Assembly: GCA_934183185.1 (NCBI GenBank)
Contig: CAKPSO010000012.1
Coordinates: 1-38,559, forward strand
Length of the DNA stretch: 38,559 nucleotides
Reading direction: 5' to 3'
Origin: an uncultured Bacilli bacterium
GTDB lineage: Bacteria; Bacillota_I; Bacilli_A; RF39; UBA660
The notes below the pieces were generated by a model, which ran no database searches, was not told where the DNA came from, and was given only the letters and a program-made list of their open reading frames with translations. A program made the translations under genes and the position numbers. Shown here piece after piece: positions 15,789 to 24,374 of this stretch (its first letter is position 1; every line of letters starts with the position of its first letter).

Positions 15789-17576
15789 CTATAGTCCTCC
15801 ACCAGAACCAAATGATTCTAATTCTTCTGGAGTTATTACTACATTAATTTGCATACGACGATTTCCACACACAAATAATGCTTCTCCTTGAGAATAACGT
15901 TTAATACTCTCTTTCTCATTATCATTTAAATCTATTAATTTGCCTAAATCTTCAGCAGCTTGTTTCTTTAATTGCATTACTAAATAGTAAGAAGCATTAT
16001 CAAATATAGCTTTACCTTGAGTAATAACTTGTAAAGCTGCAAAATCACTAGGTTGTTGTGTAATTATAATAGAACCTGTATTATACTTACGAGCACGTCT
16101 TTGTACTTGTGCTAAGAAATCAGCTCCAAGTGAATTCTGATCTGATAATAATACATGGGCTTCATCTACCATTAATACTGTATTTGTATTTTTATCCAAG
16201 CATAATCCCCAAGCAAACTTCAATATGTTAAAGAATAATGCATTACGAATGTTATCTGCTGAATTCATTAACTCTTTAATATTAAAAACTATAAAATCAG
16301 TTTCTGGATTAACTGTAGTATGTCCATCAAAGTAATATTTTAATTCTTGAGTTAAAGGTCTGATTTTAAGTTCTAGTTTTTCCATTATCATTCTCTCTTG
16401 TGTACGATCAGTCATAGATAATAATCTACCTTTAATAGTTGCATAAACATCTGAAAATGTTGGAAAATCATTTACTCCATAATTAGTAAAATCACTAGTA
16501 AAATCTATTCCAAATCTACGATATGTATCTTGTACTACTTCACTAAACATAGTAAGTACATCTTCTTCTATAGATGGATCATAGTATTTCATAAAACCTT
16601 TTAAGAACTGTAATGTACGTGTTAATACTGTATAACCAAGTCCCTCACGTATTTCATCTTCATCTGCATCTAATACTATCTGTAGTGGGTTAACCATACC
16701 ATATTCTCCACCCTTACCAAGGTCAATAGATTCACCACCAAGAGTTTTAGTCATTTCAAATAATTCATTTTCAGGATCAATAGCTACTATTTTATAATTA
16801 TTACGTATATGATTTCTAAGTAATAATTTAGCAGCAGTAGATTTACCACTACCTGAAGTACCTAAAATAACCATATTAGCATTATTACGATTATTTTCTT
16901 TTTTAATTTGGTATAAGAACTGATTAAATAAAATTACTCCTCCAGAGAAATCAACTCCAAGTAATGAAGAAGCACCTGGATCTTTAATACTATCAAAGAT
17001 AAATGGATACATTGCTGCCATTGTAGGTGAAGGTATTGGTGTACCAATTCTCTTTTCGATATCTTGAGAAGGAAATATAGGTACTATAGATTTAAGTACT
17101 TTTTCTTGTTCAAAGCGAAGTGATATTCCCCTCATCTCCATAGCATCTAAATAGTTCTTAACATTAATTTTCTTCATATCTAATTCTTCTTTAGAATTAG
17201 CTGTAATCATAATATGCATTTGAAAATCAAATATTTTAGATTGAGAACTAGCTAACATAGTAACAAATGATTCTAGTGATTCATAGTCAATACGAATTCT
17301 CTCTTTTATAGTTTGATCTCTTTCTTCTTGATAACGAGTTTTTAATTCTGCTATTTGTTTATTAAGCATTCTAGACATAGTAGAAAAAGGAAGTGGTATA
17401 TGCTTAATAACTATTTTAATACCAGACATGCTGGTAAGGGAAGCCAAGAAACCTGGATATATAAATTTAGGATAAGACACAACTGTCATAATAGTTGCAT
17501 ATTTATCACTAATAGTAAAGTCACTTGGATTAAAATGTAGTCCTTTAGGAGCTACTTCTGATTTAAAACCTATCAT
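15789..17576 (-). CDS. VirB4-type secretion ATPase
   Basis: A 595-residue energiser of type IV secretion. Walker A GTSGSGKST lies at 239-247, the VirB4 motif IDPENELFEM at 266-275, Walker B VLMVDE at 467-472, followed by ARKYNTGSIIITQQPSDF. The N-terminal 200 residues hold only part of the usual VirB4 N-terminal domain; the rest is encoded by the preceding gene. The ATG at 17576 overlaps the stop of that gene by four bases (ATGA), so the two are translationally coupled. Intact motifs and codon phase argue against a broken gene. It docks at the cytoplasmic face with PrgI/VirB3 and VirB6-type proteins. Confidence 0.95.
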   Translation of the reverse strand: MIGFKSEVAPKGLHFNPSDFTISDKYATIMTVVSYPKFIYPGFLASLTSMSGIKIVIKHIPLPFSTMSRMLNKQIAELKTRYQEERDQTIKERIRIDYESLESFVTMLASSQSKIFDFQMHIMITANSKEELDMKKINVKNYLDAMEMRGISLRFEQEKVLKSIVPIFPSQDIEKRIGTPIPSPTMAAMYPFIFDSIKDPGASSLLGVDFSGGVILFNQFLYQIKKENNRNNANMVILGTSGSGKSTAAKLLLRNHIRNNYKIVAIDPENELFEMTKTLGGESIDLGKGGEYGMVNPLQIVLDADEDEIREGLGYTVLTRTLQFLKGFMKYYDPSIEEDVLTMFSEVVQDTYRRFGIDFTSDFTNYGVNDFPTFSDVYATIKGRLLSMTDRTQERMIMEKLELKIRPLTQELKYYFDGHTTVNPETDFIVFNIKELMNSADNIRNALFFNILKFAWGLCLDKNTNTVLMVDEAHVLLSDQNSLGADFLAQVQRRARKYNTGSIIITQQPSDFAALQVITQGKAIFDNASYYLVMQLKKQAAEDLGKLIDLNDNEKESIKRYSQGEALFVCGNRRMQINVVITPEELESFGSGGGL

Positions 17577-18121
17577 GCAGGCATCACCGTCCCAAATGTA
17601 GTAGTTCTACCACCATTTAAGAAATTATCTAAGATAATTCTTAAATCTTCATTACTAGTCTGTCTAGCTATTAATCCAGCTTGAGCAAGTCCACTAATAA
17701 GCATTCTTATTTTTTTCTGAATTAATTCTAGATTCTTTTCTTTAAATAATATGAAGTATTCTGTATCTACTACATTATTATTCATAAAGCTATTTCCTTT
17801 TTGTATATCTTGATTGATTAGTTTACGTATAGCCGGATTAGGCTGATTTTGAAACAGTAATTGTAGTTCTGATAGATAAGTAGATATATCTACTGGTTTA
17901 TCAGCTACTACTAGCCAAAATTCAAAGTCTATCAAGTTATAGAAATTTTTTAATGCAATTAGAATATTGTTTTGTGACATTTCATCTAAGATAAAGATAT
18001 TTCTAGGCATAATTTTAACTCCACTAACTTTATCCTGATTAGGAAGTATAATCATACCATTAGCTATGGATTGAATATTAATCCAATCTTCAGTCCATCT
18101 ACTTGCGTTTGCTTGGTTCAT
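17573..18121 (-). CDS. Stand-alone VirB4/TraC N-terminal domain protein
   Basis: A 182-residue soluble protein placed between PrgI and VirB4. It starts with DWINIQSIANGMI, the typical opening of Gram-positive VirB4 N-terminal (TraC-like) domains, and continues with a mixed alpha/beta domain (FEFWLVVADKPVDIS, EYFILFKEKNLELIQKK). No nucleotide-binding motif. It overlaps PrgI by 23 bases at its start and VirB4 by four at its end. It probably supplies the membrane-proximal part of the split VirB4 and binds PrgI (inference from order). Confidence 0.85.
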   Translation of the reverse strand: MNQANASRWTEDWINIQSIANGMIILPNQDKVSGVKIMPRNIFILDEMSQNNILIALKNFYNLIDFEFWLVVADKPVDISTYLSELQLLFQNQPNPAIRKLINQDIQKGNSFMNNNVVDTEYFILFKEKNLELIQKKIRMLISGLAQAGLIARQTSNEDLRIILDNFLNGGRTTTFGTVMPA

Positions 18122-18413
18122 CGTATATACACCAACCTTTCCAAAAATATATTCTTCTACTACTAAAGAATTGGTAAATTTCTATTAGTAATTGTAATAC
18201 GTTATGATAGTACGCAACAGGGGCAACTAACAATGCACAAACTAGAACAGGAGCTACTGCTACTATAGCAGCCCAAGTCTGATCCATTGGCATAAACATT
18301 ACTAATATAATAGTAGCAAGTAAACCAATTCCAAATATAACTAAATCTTGAGGTCTAAATATACCAAATATATATTGACCTCGTTTAGCATTAGCAGGGA
18401 TTAAATAATTCAC
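18099..18413 (-). CDS. PrgI family protein (VirB3-like)
   Basis: A 104-residue inner-membrane protein with the PrgI pattern: YLIPANAKRG near the N terminus, then two hydrophobic segments (about 24-42 and 47-68) separated by a short loop, and a basic C-terminal tail. In Gram-positive T4SS it sits beside VirB4 and takes the place of VirB3. The start is GTG with AGGTG nine bases upstream. Its 3' end overlaps the next gene by 23 bases. Confidence 0.88.
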   Translation of the reverse strand: MNYLIPANAKRGQYIFGIFRPQDLVIFGIGLLATIILVMFMPMDQTWAAIVAVAPVLVCALLVAPVAYYHNVLQLLIEIYQFFSSRRIYFWKGWCIYDEPSKRK

Positions 18414-18433
18414 TTATATCACACACCTTTTTA

Positions 18434-20398
18434 TTATTTTTTCTTAGTAGCATTGGCATCAGCTTTTGCCTTTTCAAGTTCTCTCTTCATTTCAGTTTTA
18501 CGTATAGTAATTTCATCTTGAAGAGCTTTCATATCACCACGAGAAGCTACAGAGGATTGACTTAATCCTAAACCATCAAGTTTAGCATTGACATCTTGCA
18601 TATAAGATTCCAATATTGGGTCATCACTACTAAGTTCATGTCTAGAATTCTTATCAATATAATTTGCAGTATTTTCTCGTTCTATCCATCCTAAATTCAT
18701 TTCAGCATCTTTTAATGACATACTAAATTCACGTTTGCTACCATCCGGATTAGTTATTACTTCACCATTAGAATTTAAACCAGTATACGTCACATAATCA
18801 GAACCAGTAGCCTTAGCAGCTGCATAGGATGCGGCAAAATCCTTATAATTTGTATAAACGTCACTACCTTTAAATATGCTTCCATATGTTTCTGTACTCT
18901 TTTTCATTTCCCCATTAGCTCTATCTAAAGTTTCAGACATTGCTTTATAAGCAGCTTCCATATTGCCAATTTCGGTTTCCAAGGTATTAGCCCTATTAGT
19001 ACCTAAGAAAGTACTCCTCAAAGTAGTTTCTAAACGACCAGGAAGTGTTGAACCGGTGGCATAATTAGTTCTTACTCTAGCATTATAATCACCAATGGCA
19101 GATCCAATCTTAGAATAATCTGTCTTGCCACTACCAAAGCCAGCCTTAGCTCCTGTAGAAAGTCCACCAATAGCTCCTGCTATACCAGCACCAAAATTTT
19201 TTAAAAGTCCATCACCGGCAGCTACACTAGCACTAACTGCATTCACAGTAGCACCTGCAGTATTTCCTAATAATGATGCAGAGGCCAAAATTCCAGATAA
19301 ACCAGTACCAAATTCACTATCTTTAATATTTAGAGCTTTTTTAATAAACTTAGGTGCCATAAAAGCAAATACTAATAAACCTATAATTATCAAAATATAA
19401 CTGATACCAGATGGATCAATTACGGTTTTACCACTAACAGCATTATTAAATGTATCACCAAGTATTGATGCATAATTACCCATATCACCAAGTTCACCAA
19501 TGATAAGAAGAACTAAATAGAATATTGCAAACTGTATAAATAAATCTATATACGTTTGTATAAATAACTTTGTATAACTAGCCAAAATTCCATCCTTAGC
19601 AGATTTAGGATCAATATAACTAAGAATTGGTATAGGAGCTAATACTTTTAATACCATTAATTTAAAAGCACGAATTGCTACATTAAGTCCAATTATAATT
19701 AATAAAACAAGTGCAACAGCCGCAACAAAAAAAGCAACACCTGGCACATATGTATATAAATATGTGTCTTTTTCATTATCACTACAAGCTTCAGCTGCCT
19801 TTGATGGAACTTCAAATATATTATCAACAGTTAAAACATCATCAGTAACAGTCCCGCAGTCAGAATTAGGATGAAAGAAAGTACTCATCATATTTAAAGC
19901 AGCTGTAATACCAGTTTCTTCAGCTTTAGCTGCTCCACTACTATTAGCACTACCATTATCAACTACCGTAGAATTTCCAGTAATTATTCTTCCAACAGTA
20001 TTAACAAGTGGCACCTGAATTTCACTAAGAAGTGGAAACAATAAAGTAGGTACAAAAATTAATAATAATAATGATGTAACTAATCTAGTTATTAATTTTC
20101 CAGTTCCAGACTGTTTATCATTTACCTTATCTGGATTAGCTAGATAAGTTAATAAAGACATAGTAACTTTAAAAATCATCAATATTCCAATTACGACATA
20201 TACTCTACTTTGAATTTTATTATATAAATCGGAAATTATAGACAATTGATCAATACTAGAAATCTGTAAAATAATATTAAAAAAATTACCAACTAAAACA
20301 TACAATATAGTATCAATCCAAATACAAACTGTTCTAATAGCAGTTAAAATGATATTACGAGGAACATTTAAATCGCCTAATAAAGCTATATAATTCAT
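18434..20398 (-). CDS. VirB6/TrbL-type polytopic channel protein
   Basis: A 654-residue membrane protein. The N-terminal 350 residues hold about six hydrophobic segments, including the typical N-terminal helix (VCIWIDTILYVLVGNFFN), the central VPTLLFPLL, the YVPGVAFFVAAVALVLLIII helix, and the MVLKVLAPIPILSYIDPKSAKDG loop that is highly characteristic of Gram-positive TrbL/VirB6 proteins. The C-terminal 300 residues are a Gly/Ala-rich region followed by a charged, partly coiled-coil cytoplasmic domain ending in Lys/Ala. It probably forms the translocation channel with VirB4, PrgI and VirB2-like subunits. RBS AGGAGG; the start lies three bases from the previous gene's stop. Confidence 0.9.
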   Translation of the reverse strand: MNYIALLGDLNVPRNIILTAIRTVCIWIDTILYVLVGNFFNIILQISSIDQLSIISDLYNKIQSRVYVVIGILMIFKVTMSLLTYLANPDKVNDKQSGTGKLITRLVTSLLLLIFVPTLLFPLLSEIQVPLVNTVGRIITGNSTVVDNGSANSSGAAKAEETGITAALNMMSTFFHPNSDCGTVTDDVLTVDNIFEVPSKAAEACSDNEKDTYLYTYVPGVAFFVAAVALVLLIIIGLNVAIRAFKLMVLKVLAPIPILSYIDPKSAKDGILASYTKLFIQTYIDLFIQFAIFYLVLLIIGELGDMGNYASILGDTFNNAVSGKTVIDPSGISYILIIIGLLVFAFMAPKFIKKALNIKDSEFGTGLSGILASASLLGNTAGATVNAVSASVAAGDGLLKNFGAGIAGAIGGLSTGAKAGFGSGKTDYSKIGSAIGDYNARVRTNYATGSTLPGRLETTLRSTFLGTNRANTLETEIGNMEAAYKAMSETLDRANGEMKKSTETYGSIFKGSDVYTNYKDFAASYAAAKATGSDYVTYTGLNSNGEVITNPDGSKREFSMSLKDAEMNLGWIERENTANYIDKNSRHELSSDDPILESYMQDVNAKLDGLGLSQSSVASRGDMKALQDEITIRKTEMKRELEKAKADANATKKK

Positions 20399-20401
20399 AA
20401 T

Positions 20402-21751
20402 TTACCTCCTATAATCTATCAATATAGTAGCTAAGCCACAAGTACTTGTATTAGCTCCAGAAACATCATTATATATATTAAGTAATATTTTTACCAAGAT
20501 AGGCACAAAGAAAATGACTATTCCTATAATGCATCTTTTTATGAATCTACTAGTTGCTTTACTTAAAGCATCTTTATCTCCAGATAAAACTGGAATAGAA
20601 AAATCAATAAAACCAAAACAAATTAATGCTATAGGAACTGCTATTTTAACCCAAGTAAATACTTTTTCTAAATAAGGCATAATATCATAAAGCATATTAC
20701 AATCACCAGGTAATTGTTCCTGACTACTAGCAATTTTACGCATAGAAGAATTTATATCTTTATCATTACTCTTCATTGAATTTTGAAGATTATTTAAACT
20801 AGTAGCTAATCCTTTTTCATATGAATCTTTCTGATCAATAATTGTTTCTTCTGAGATATTTTCTTCTTTCATCCAAGTTTCAGCCTGATTTGCTTTATTT
20901 TTGCCAACATTCTTAATCGTTGTAGCTAGTTGAGCTTCAAGCGTTTTAATATATTTCAATTGAGAAATATCATTTTCAAATTCACATGAGTTACGATATT
21001 TTTCAACTATTTCTTGCTTTTTACTACCATAGTTTCCTGTTAATAAAAGATTATAATAGTTAGTTATTTCAACAGTTTTTGAACGTACAACATCAATAGT
21101 AGTTAAAACAGGTTGACCACTAGCAGCATTAGAATATTTATTTAAATTGCTCAATTCTTGTACTTTTGAATAAACAGGTGTATTTAAATTATTATCAAAG
21201 TTTGTTTTTAATTCATTTTTTAAATTAGTAAGTTGAGTATCACTACACTTATCAATACTATTCCCAGCATTAGATTTTCCATCTATCACAGCTGGAACTA
21301 CTGATCCATCATTACTCAAAGTAGCTGTATATTTTTTATCAGAATCTTTAGTTGTAATGGTGTAAGTAAATCTTTTTCTTGAATCACTTCCAGTTTTGCC
21401 AACTTTAGTCTGAACAGATGGAGGACATGAAAAACTAGTACCATCCTGTTTAAACAAACTCTTACCATCATTAGATAAAGAAGCTTTTGCGGTAACACCA
21501 CTTGCCCCAATAGATATACTAGAAACTTTTTTATTTTTTTCAGTATTCCATAAAGTAACACTATTTTTATAATAAGCTACTGTAAAACTACCAGAAATCT
21601 CTGTTCCATCTATAGTCTGAATAATTTGATAAGTACACTGCGGTACCTGTGCGCCATCATCAGCTGCATAGACATTACCGGAAATTAATAATGAACCAAT
21701 CATTAGTAAAAAAATTAATAAAATATTTTTTATATATCGTATTCTATTCAT
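20402..21751 (-). CDS. Secreted/membrane protein with C-terminal VirB2-like two-helix domain
   Basis: A 449-residue protein. A cleavable signal (residues 1-29, ending NVYA) is followed by a beta-rich domain (about 35-155, with CTYQII and SCPPS cysteines), a helical/coiled-coil region (170-340), and a C-terminal domain (about 355-430) with two hydrophobic helices. That last part aligns with the separate VirB2-like protein encoded just upstream: ATSRFIKRCIIGIVIFFVPI here against ATSKLIKRAIAAVAVFFVVT there, preceded in both by an IP-I-L-x-G-IDx segment and a D-K charged turn. It may be a specialised (tip or anchoring) VirB2-type subunit. First gene of the main T4SS operon, with its own extended -10. 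Confidence 0.8.
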   Translation of the reverse strand: MNRIRYIKNILLIFLLMIGSLLISGNVYAADDGAQVPQCTYQIIQTIDGTEISGSFTVAYYKNSVTLWNTEKNKKVSSISIGASGVTAKASLSNDGKSLFKQDGTSFSCPPSVQTKVGKTGSDSRKRFTYTITTKDSDKKYTATLSNDGSVVPAVIDGKSNAGNSIDKCSDTQLTNLKNELKTNFDNNLNTPVYSKVQELSNLNKYSNAASGQPVLTTIDVVRSKTVEITNYYNLLLTGNYGSKKQEIVEKYRNSCEFENDISQLKYIKTLEAQLATTIKNVGKNKANQAETWMKEENISEETIIDQKDSYEKGLATSLNNLQNSMKSNDKDINSSMRKIASSQEQLPGDCNMLYDIMPYLEKVFTWVKIAVPIALICFGFIDFSIPVLSGDKDALSKATSRFIKRCIIGIVIFFVPILVKILLNIYNDVSGANTSTCGLATILIDYRR

Positions 21752-21786
21752 AGTAACACTCCTTATAAGTACAATAAACCAAATTA

Positions 21787-21795
21787 ATTATAACA
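21787..21795 (-). promoter_or_regulatory. Extended -10 promoter of the main T4SS operon
   Basis: TGTTATAAT on the minus strand, immediately after the T tract of the VirB2-like gene's terminator and about 36 bases upstream of the next ATG. It would restart transcription for the long operon running to 12349. Confidence 0.55.
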
Positions 21796-21835
21796 TAAAA
21801 AAAATAATAGTAAAATATAAATTCCACTATTATTT
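21796..21835 (-). terminator. Terminator between the VirB2-like gene and the rest of the T4SS operon
   Basis: Ten-base arms AAATAATAGT (21802-21811) and ACTATTATTT (21826-21835) with a 14-base loop are followed on the minus strand by a long T run (to 21797). All-AT stem, but the T tract is strong. Confidence 0.65.
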
Positions 21836-21859
21836 ATAATTTTGATTCTAGTTTTAATT

Positions 21860-22186
21860 CTAGTCAGCTGCTTCCCAGCATTCAAACCACTGATTTTCTT
21901 CACCAATATCAGTTTTAGCAAATATTCCCATCAATAGAGATACAATAGTAACAACAAAGAATACTGCTACAGCTGCTATAGCTCTTTTAATTAGTTTACT
22001 AGTAGCACCTTTGATTTCCTTATCATCACTAGACATAACTGCTTTACCTAAATCAATAGTTCCCATTAATATCAAAATAATTGGAATACCAATTTGAATA
22101 ATTGGGAAAATTCCCTTTTTAATAAATTGGACAATTGGTAAAAGTCCTTCGCAACTATCTACTAAAATTTGTACTAAATCTAACAT
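21860..22186 (-). CDS. VirB2/TrbC-like pilin subunit
   Basis: A 108-residue small membrane protein with two hydrophobic helices (about 22-43 and 67-88) separated by a charged turn containing SSDDKEIKGATSKLIKR, the pattern of Gram-positive TrbC/VirB2-like subunits. No clear cleavable signal. It has a -35/-10 promoter overlapped by a dyad and is closed off by its own terminator, so it is probably made in excess as a major subunit. AGGAGG ribosome site. Confidence 0.82.
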   Translation of the reverse strand: MLDLVQILVDSCEGLLPIVQFIKKGIFPIIQIGIPIILILMGTIDLGKAVMSSDDKEIKGATSKLIKRAIAAVAVFFVVTIVSLLMGIFAKTDIGEENQWFECWEAAD

Positions 22187-22214
22187 ATTATAACTTCCTC
22201 CTTGTTATATATAC

Positions 22215-22246
22215 ATAATATCTAAAACTTAACTATTAGTCAAGTT
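22215..22246 (-). promoter_or_regulatory. Promoter with overlapping inverted repeat upstream of the VirB2-like gene
   Basis: On the minus strand: -35 TTGACT (22238-22243), 17-base spacer, -10 TATTAT (22215-22220). Arms AACTTGACTA and TAGTTAAGTT (22226-22246; one mismatch pair in ten, one central base) cover the -35 and most of the spacer, as an operator would. It is the best -35/-10 pair in the apparatus locus. No T tract follows, so a terminator is unlikely. Confidence 0.6.
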
Positions 22247-22269
22247 ATAGCTTAATAATTTACATTTTT

Positions 22270-23277
22270 TTACATATAGCTAGAACCACTATATGTACTA
22301 ATTCCTAAACGATTAATTAAATCATCTAATACTTCTGAATTATTTTGTCTTTCATCAAGTGGTGGTAAATTAAAGAATACTTTAGTCTTAGCTTCATATT
22401 CAAACTCATTAACATCACTACTAGATAAAAGACTTTTAGCTAACACGATTTTCTTACCTTTTAATCTATTGAAAGCTTCCCTATCTCTTCTCATTAATTT
22501 ATTTAATTTAATAGTAGAAGGCTCTACTAAATAAATAACGTCAGTACATAAGTCATCATTACCATCTTTATTTAAATCAACCAATATTACTGATGTCTCA
22601 CGATGTTTAAGTAACTCAGAAGCAAGTCCATCTTTAGATACAGATTTTAAATCTTTATCATTAATATACATAAAATCTTTTTTATCTACTTCTATAGCTT
22701 CTACACTCTTACCAAGCTTAGTAAGTTCTACCTTTAACATATAAGTTAACATAGTAGCACCAGCATGCTCAGTTAAATTCTTAATACCAAGTATATATGC
22801 CCCATTATTAATAATATTATTAATAACAGTAGTTCCATCACTATTACCACTTACAGTAGAAATAGGTGCAGTCATAACACCTGTACCACCACCACTATCA
22901 ATTTGATGTAAGTGAGCAACATCACGATAAGTATTTGGATTCTGCAATAAATAATTAACACCATCCAAATTAGTCGTAAAATTATATATACCCATAGATA
23001 TCAATCTAGACAAAAATTGTGGAGCTAAACAATCAGGAGTATCGGGAAGTAATACAATTATCTTTTCTACATCTAATGACATAGATAATTTCTGTAAATT
23101 CCTAATATCACGATAATCTTTTAATGCCGTTAAATCCAGTATCATTCTTCCAAAAAAGAAATTTGCAAACATTTGAACTAATTCATCAGCATCAAATACT
23201 CCATGTATAGACTTAATAACCTCTATATCTAAATTAGCAAGTTCTGCTTGACGTTCATTTGATATTATAACATTCAT
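22270..23277 (-). CDS. CpaE/TadZ-like protein with degenerate P-loop
   Basis: A 335-residue cytoplasmic protein in the TadZ/CpaE slot. Residues about 1-120 look like an atypical receiver domain (IISNERQAELANLD, FFGRMILDLTAL, EKIIVLLPD, SRLISMGIYNFTT). Residues 155-335 look like a MinD/ParA-type fold, but the P-loop site reads NLTEHAGATML (about 167-177) with no Lys in the usual place, so ATPase activity is doubtful. Later MinD-like strands are visible (VEAIEVDK, ETSVILVDL, DVIYLVEPS, KIVLAKSLL). TadZ proteins place the Tad apparatus in the cell. It ends the pilin-TadE-TadE-TadZ unit and is the last Tad gene before the T4SS genes. Confidence 0.75.
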   Translation of the reverse strand: MNVIISNERQAELANLDIEVIKSIHGVFDADELVQMFANFFFGRMILDLTALKDYRDIRNLQKLSMSLDVEKIIVLLPDTPDCLAPQFLSRLISMGIYNFTTNLDGVNYLLQNPNTYRDVAHLHQIDSGGGTGVMTAPISTVSGNSDGTTVINNIINNGAYILGIKNLTEHAGATMLTYMLKVELTKLGKSVEAIEVDKKDFMYINDKDLKSVSKDGLASELLKHRETSVILVDLNKDGNDDLCTDVIYLVEPSTIKLNKLMRRDREAFNRLKGKKIVLAKSLLSSSDVNEFEYEAKTKVFFNLPPLDERQNNSEVLDDLINRLGISTYSGSSYM

Positions 23278-23301
23278 CTATATCACCCTTTTACTTCTAT
23301 T

Positions 23302-23826
23302 TTATTCTGTTTTTGCATATTGACATAACTCCGTATTAGTACCTGAAGAATATATCAAAGCCGTTTGTCCTTTTACTTTTAAAAATCCTGCTGCTTTTGG
23401 AAATATCTTATTAATAATAGGAATATCTATATCTACAAAAGTAGCTATTGTGTAATAAGAACCCTTATACTGTAATCTCCCATTACTAGTACCAATAGTA
23501 TCAGCTAAATCACATTTAACACAAAACACAACTTCATTTCCCTTAGATGTAGTACTATGATAAGCTTTATATCCAGGCATACTATTACATATTTGTATAT
23601 ATGATTTATAATTAGATACATGATAACTATATTTATCAGCTACACGATCAATCTTCTCACTAGCAGACTCAGTTAATCCCTCATATTCTTCTACTACTCT
23701 ACGTATATCATTTTTAACTTTAAAAGCCTTTGCATAGTTAACACTAAATAGTAATAATCCAATAGCTAATACTAAAAATATAATAACTGCCTGAATTGTG
23801 AAAATACCTCCAACTGCTTCTTTCAT
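23302..23826 (-). CDS. TadE-like pseudopilin (second copy)
   Basis: A 174-residue protein. MKEAVG leader, then the hydrophobic helix GIFTIQAVIIFLVLAIGLLLF, a charged helix (KNDIRRVVEEYEGLTESA) and a roughly 110-residue beta-rich domain with four cysteines (CNSMPGY, CVKCD, C-terminal ELCQ). Paralogous to the next upstream gene throughout (RVKNDIR/RVKNEIR, FCVKCD/FCIKCN, YKGSYYTIATFVDIDIPIIN/YRGAYYSVVTFVNIDVPIVN). The leader ends in Gly directly before the helix, so cleavage by a Tad-type prepilin peptidase is likely; that enzyme is not in the window. A minor subunit of the Tad fibre. Confidence 0.82.
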   Translation of the reverse strand: MKEAVGGIFTIQAVIIFLVLAIGLLLFSVNYAKAFKVKNDIRRVVEEYEGLTESASEKIDRVADKYSYHVSNYKSYIQICNSMPGYKAYHSTTSKGNEVVFCVKCDLADTIGTSNGRLQYKGSYYTIATFVDIDIPIINKIFPKAAGFLKVKGQTALIYSSGTNTELCQYAKTE

Positions 23827-23834
23827 AATCTCAC

Positions 23835-24341
23835 CTACTTACCTACACAGTACTTATTATTATGAGATGCATAAATTAGAGAAGTCTCTCCTGATATCTT
23901 GAAAAAATTAGCTGTAAAAGGAATTATATTATTAACTATTGGTACATCTATATTAACGAATGTCACAACAGAATAATATGCTCCTCTATAATCAGGTTTT
24001 TGATTCATTTCCCCTAAATTATTAGCATAATTACATTTTATACAAAAGCGTACTCCAGATCCACCATTTAAGTCAGAACTTTCATATACATCATAACCTA
24101 ATTTCTTACATGCATCTACATAGATATCAGATAAAAAATATTGATGTTTTCTAATCATATCATTAATTTGTACTTCTGCTGATGGTGTTAATCCTTCACT
24201 CTTTTCTATAATACTTCTAATCTCATTTTTTACACGAAAGGCTTTTGAGTAATTTACTGCAAAAGCCATTAAACACATAATAATTAAAAGTGCGATTACG
24301 ATAGCCTGTAGAGTAAATATTCCTCCCATGGCATCTTTCAT
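23835..24341 (-). CDS. TadE-like pseudopilin (first copy)
   Basis: A 168-residue paralogue of the following gene with the leader MKDAMG, the helix GIFTLQAIVIALLIIMCLMAF, a charged helix (KNEIRSIIEKSEGLTPSAE) and a compact extracellular domain with the cysteines ACKKLGY, FCIKCN and KYCVGK. It follows the 55-residue pilin by 33 bases with no terminator between, so pilin and pseudopilins share a transcript. A tandem pair of TadE-like proteins (cf. TadE/TadF) is usual for Tad loci. Confidence 0.82.
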   Translation of the reverse strand: MKDAMGGIFTLQAIVIALLIIMCLMAFAVNYSKAFRVKNEIRSIIEKSEGLTPSAEVQINDMIRKHQYFLSDIYVDACKKLGYDVYESSDLNGGSGVRFCIKCNYANNLGEMNQKPDYRGAYYSVVTFVNIDVPIVNNIIPFTANFFKISGETSLIYASHNNKYCVGK

Positions 24342-24374
24342 ACTATCACCACTCTTCTAACAATTTATTTTTTA

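Noticed and set aside
17573..18121. VirB4 broken by a frameshift
   Set aside because: Both genes have sound starts and ends, a coupled ATGA overlap, and Gram-positive loci often have this split; no sign of decay.
9766..23277. Integrative conjugative element or plasmid insertion
   Set aside because: No relaxase, integrase, recombinase, replication gene or flanking direct repeat is visible, and base composition does not change at the borders.
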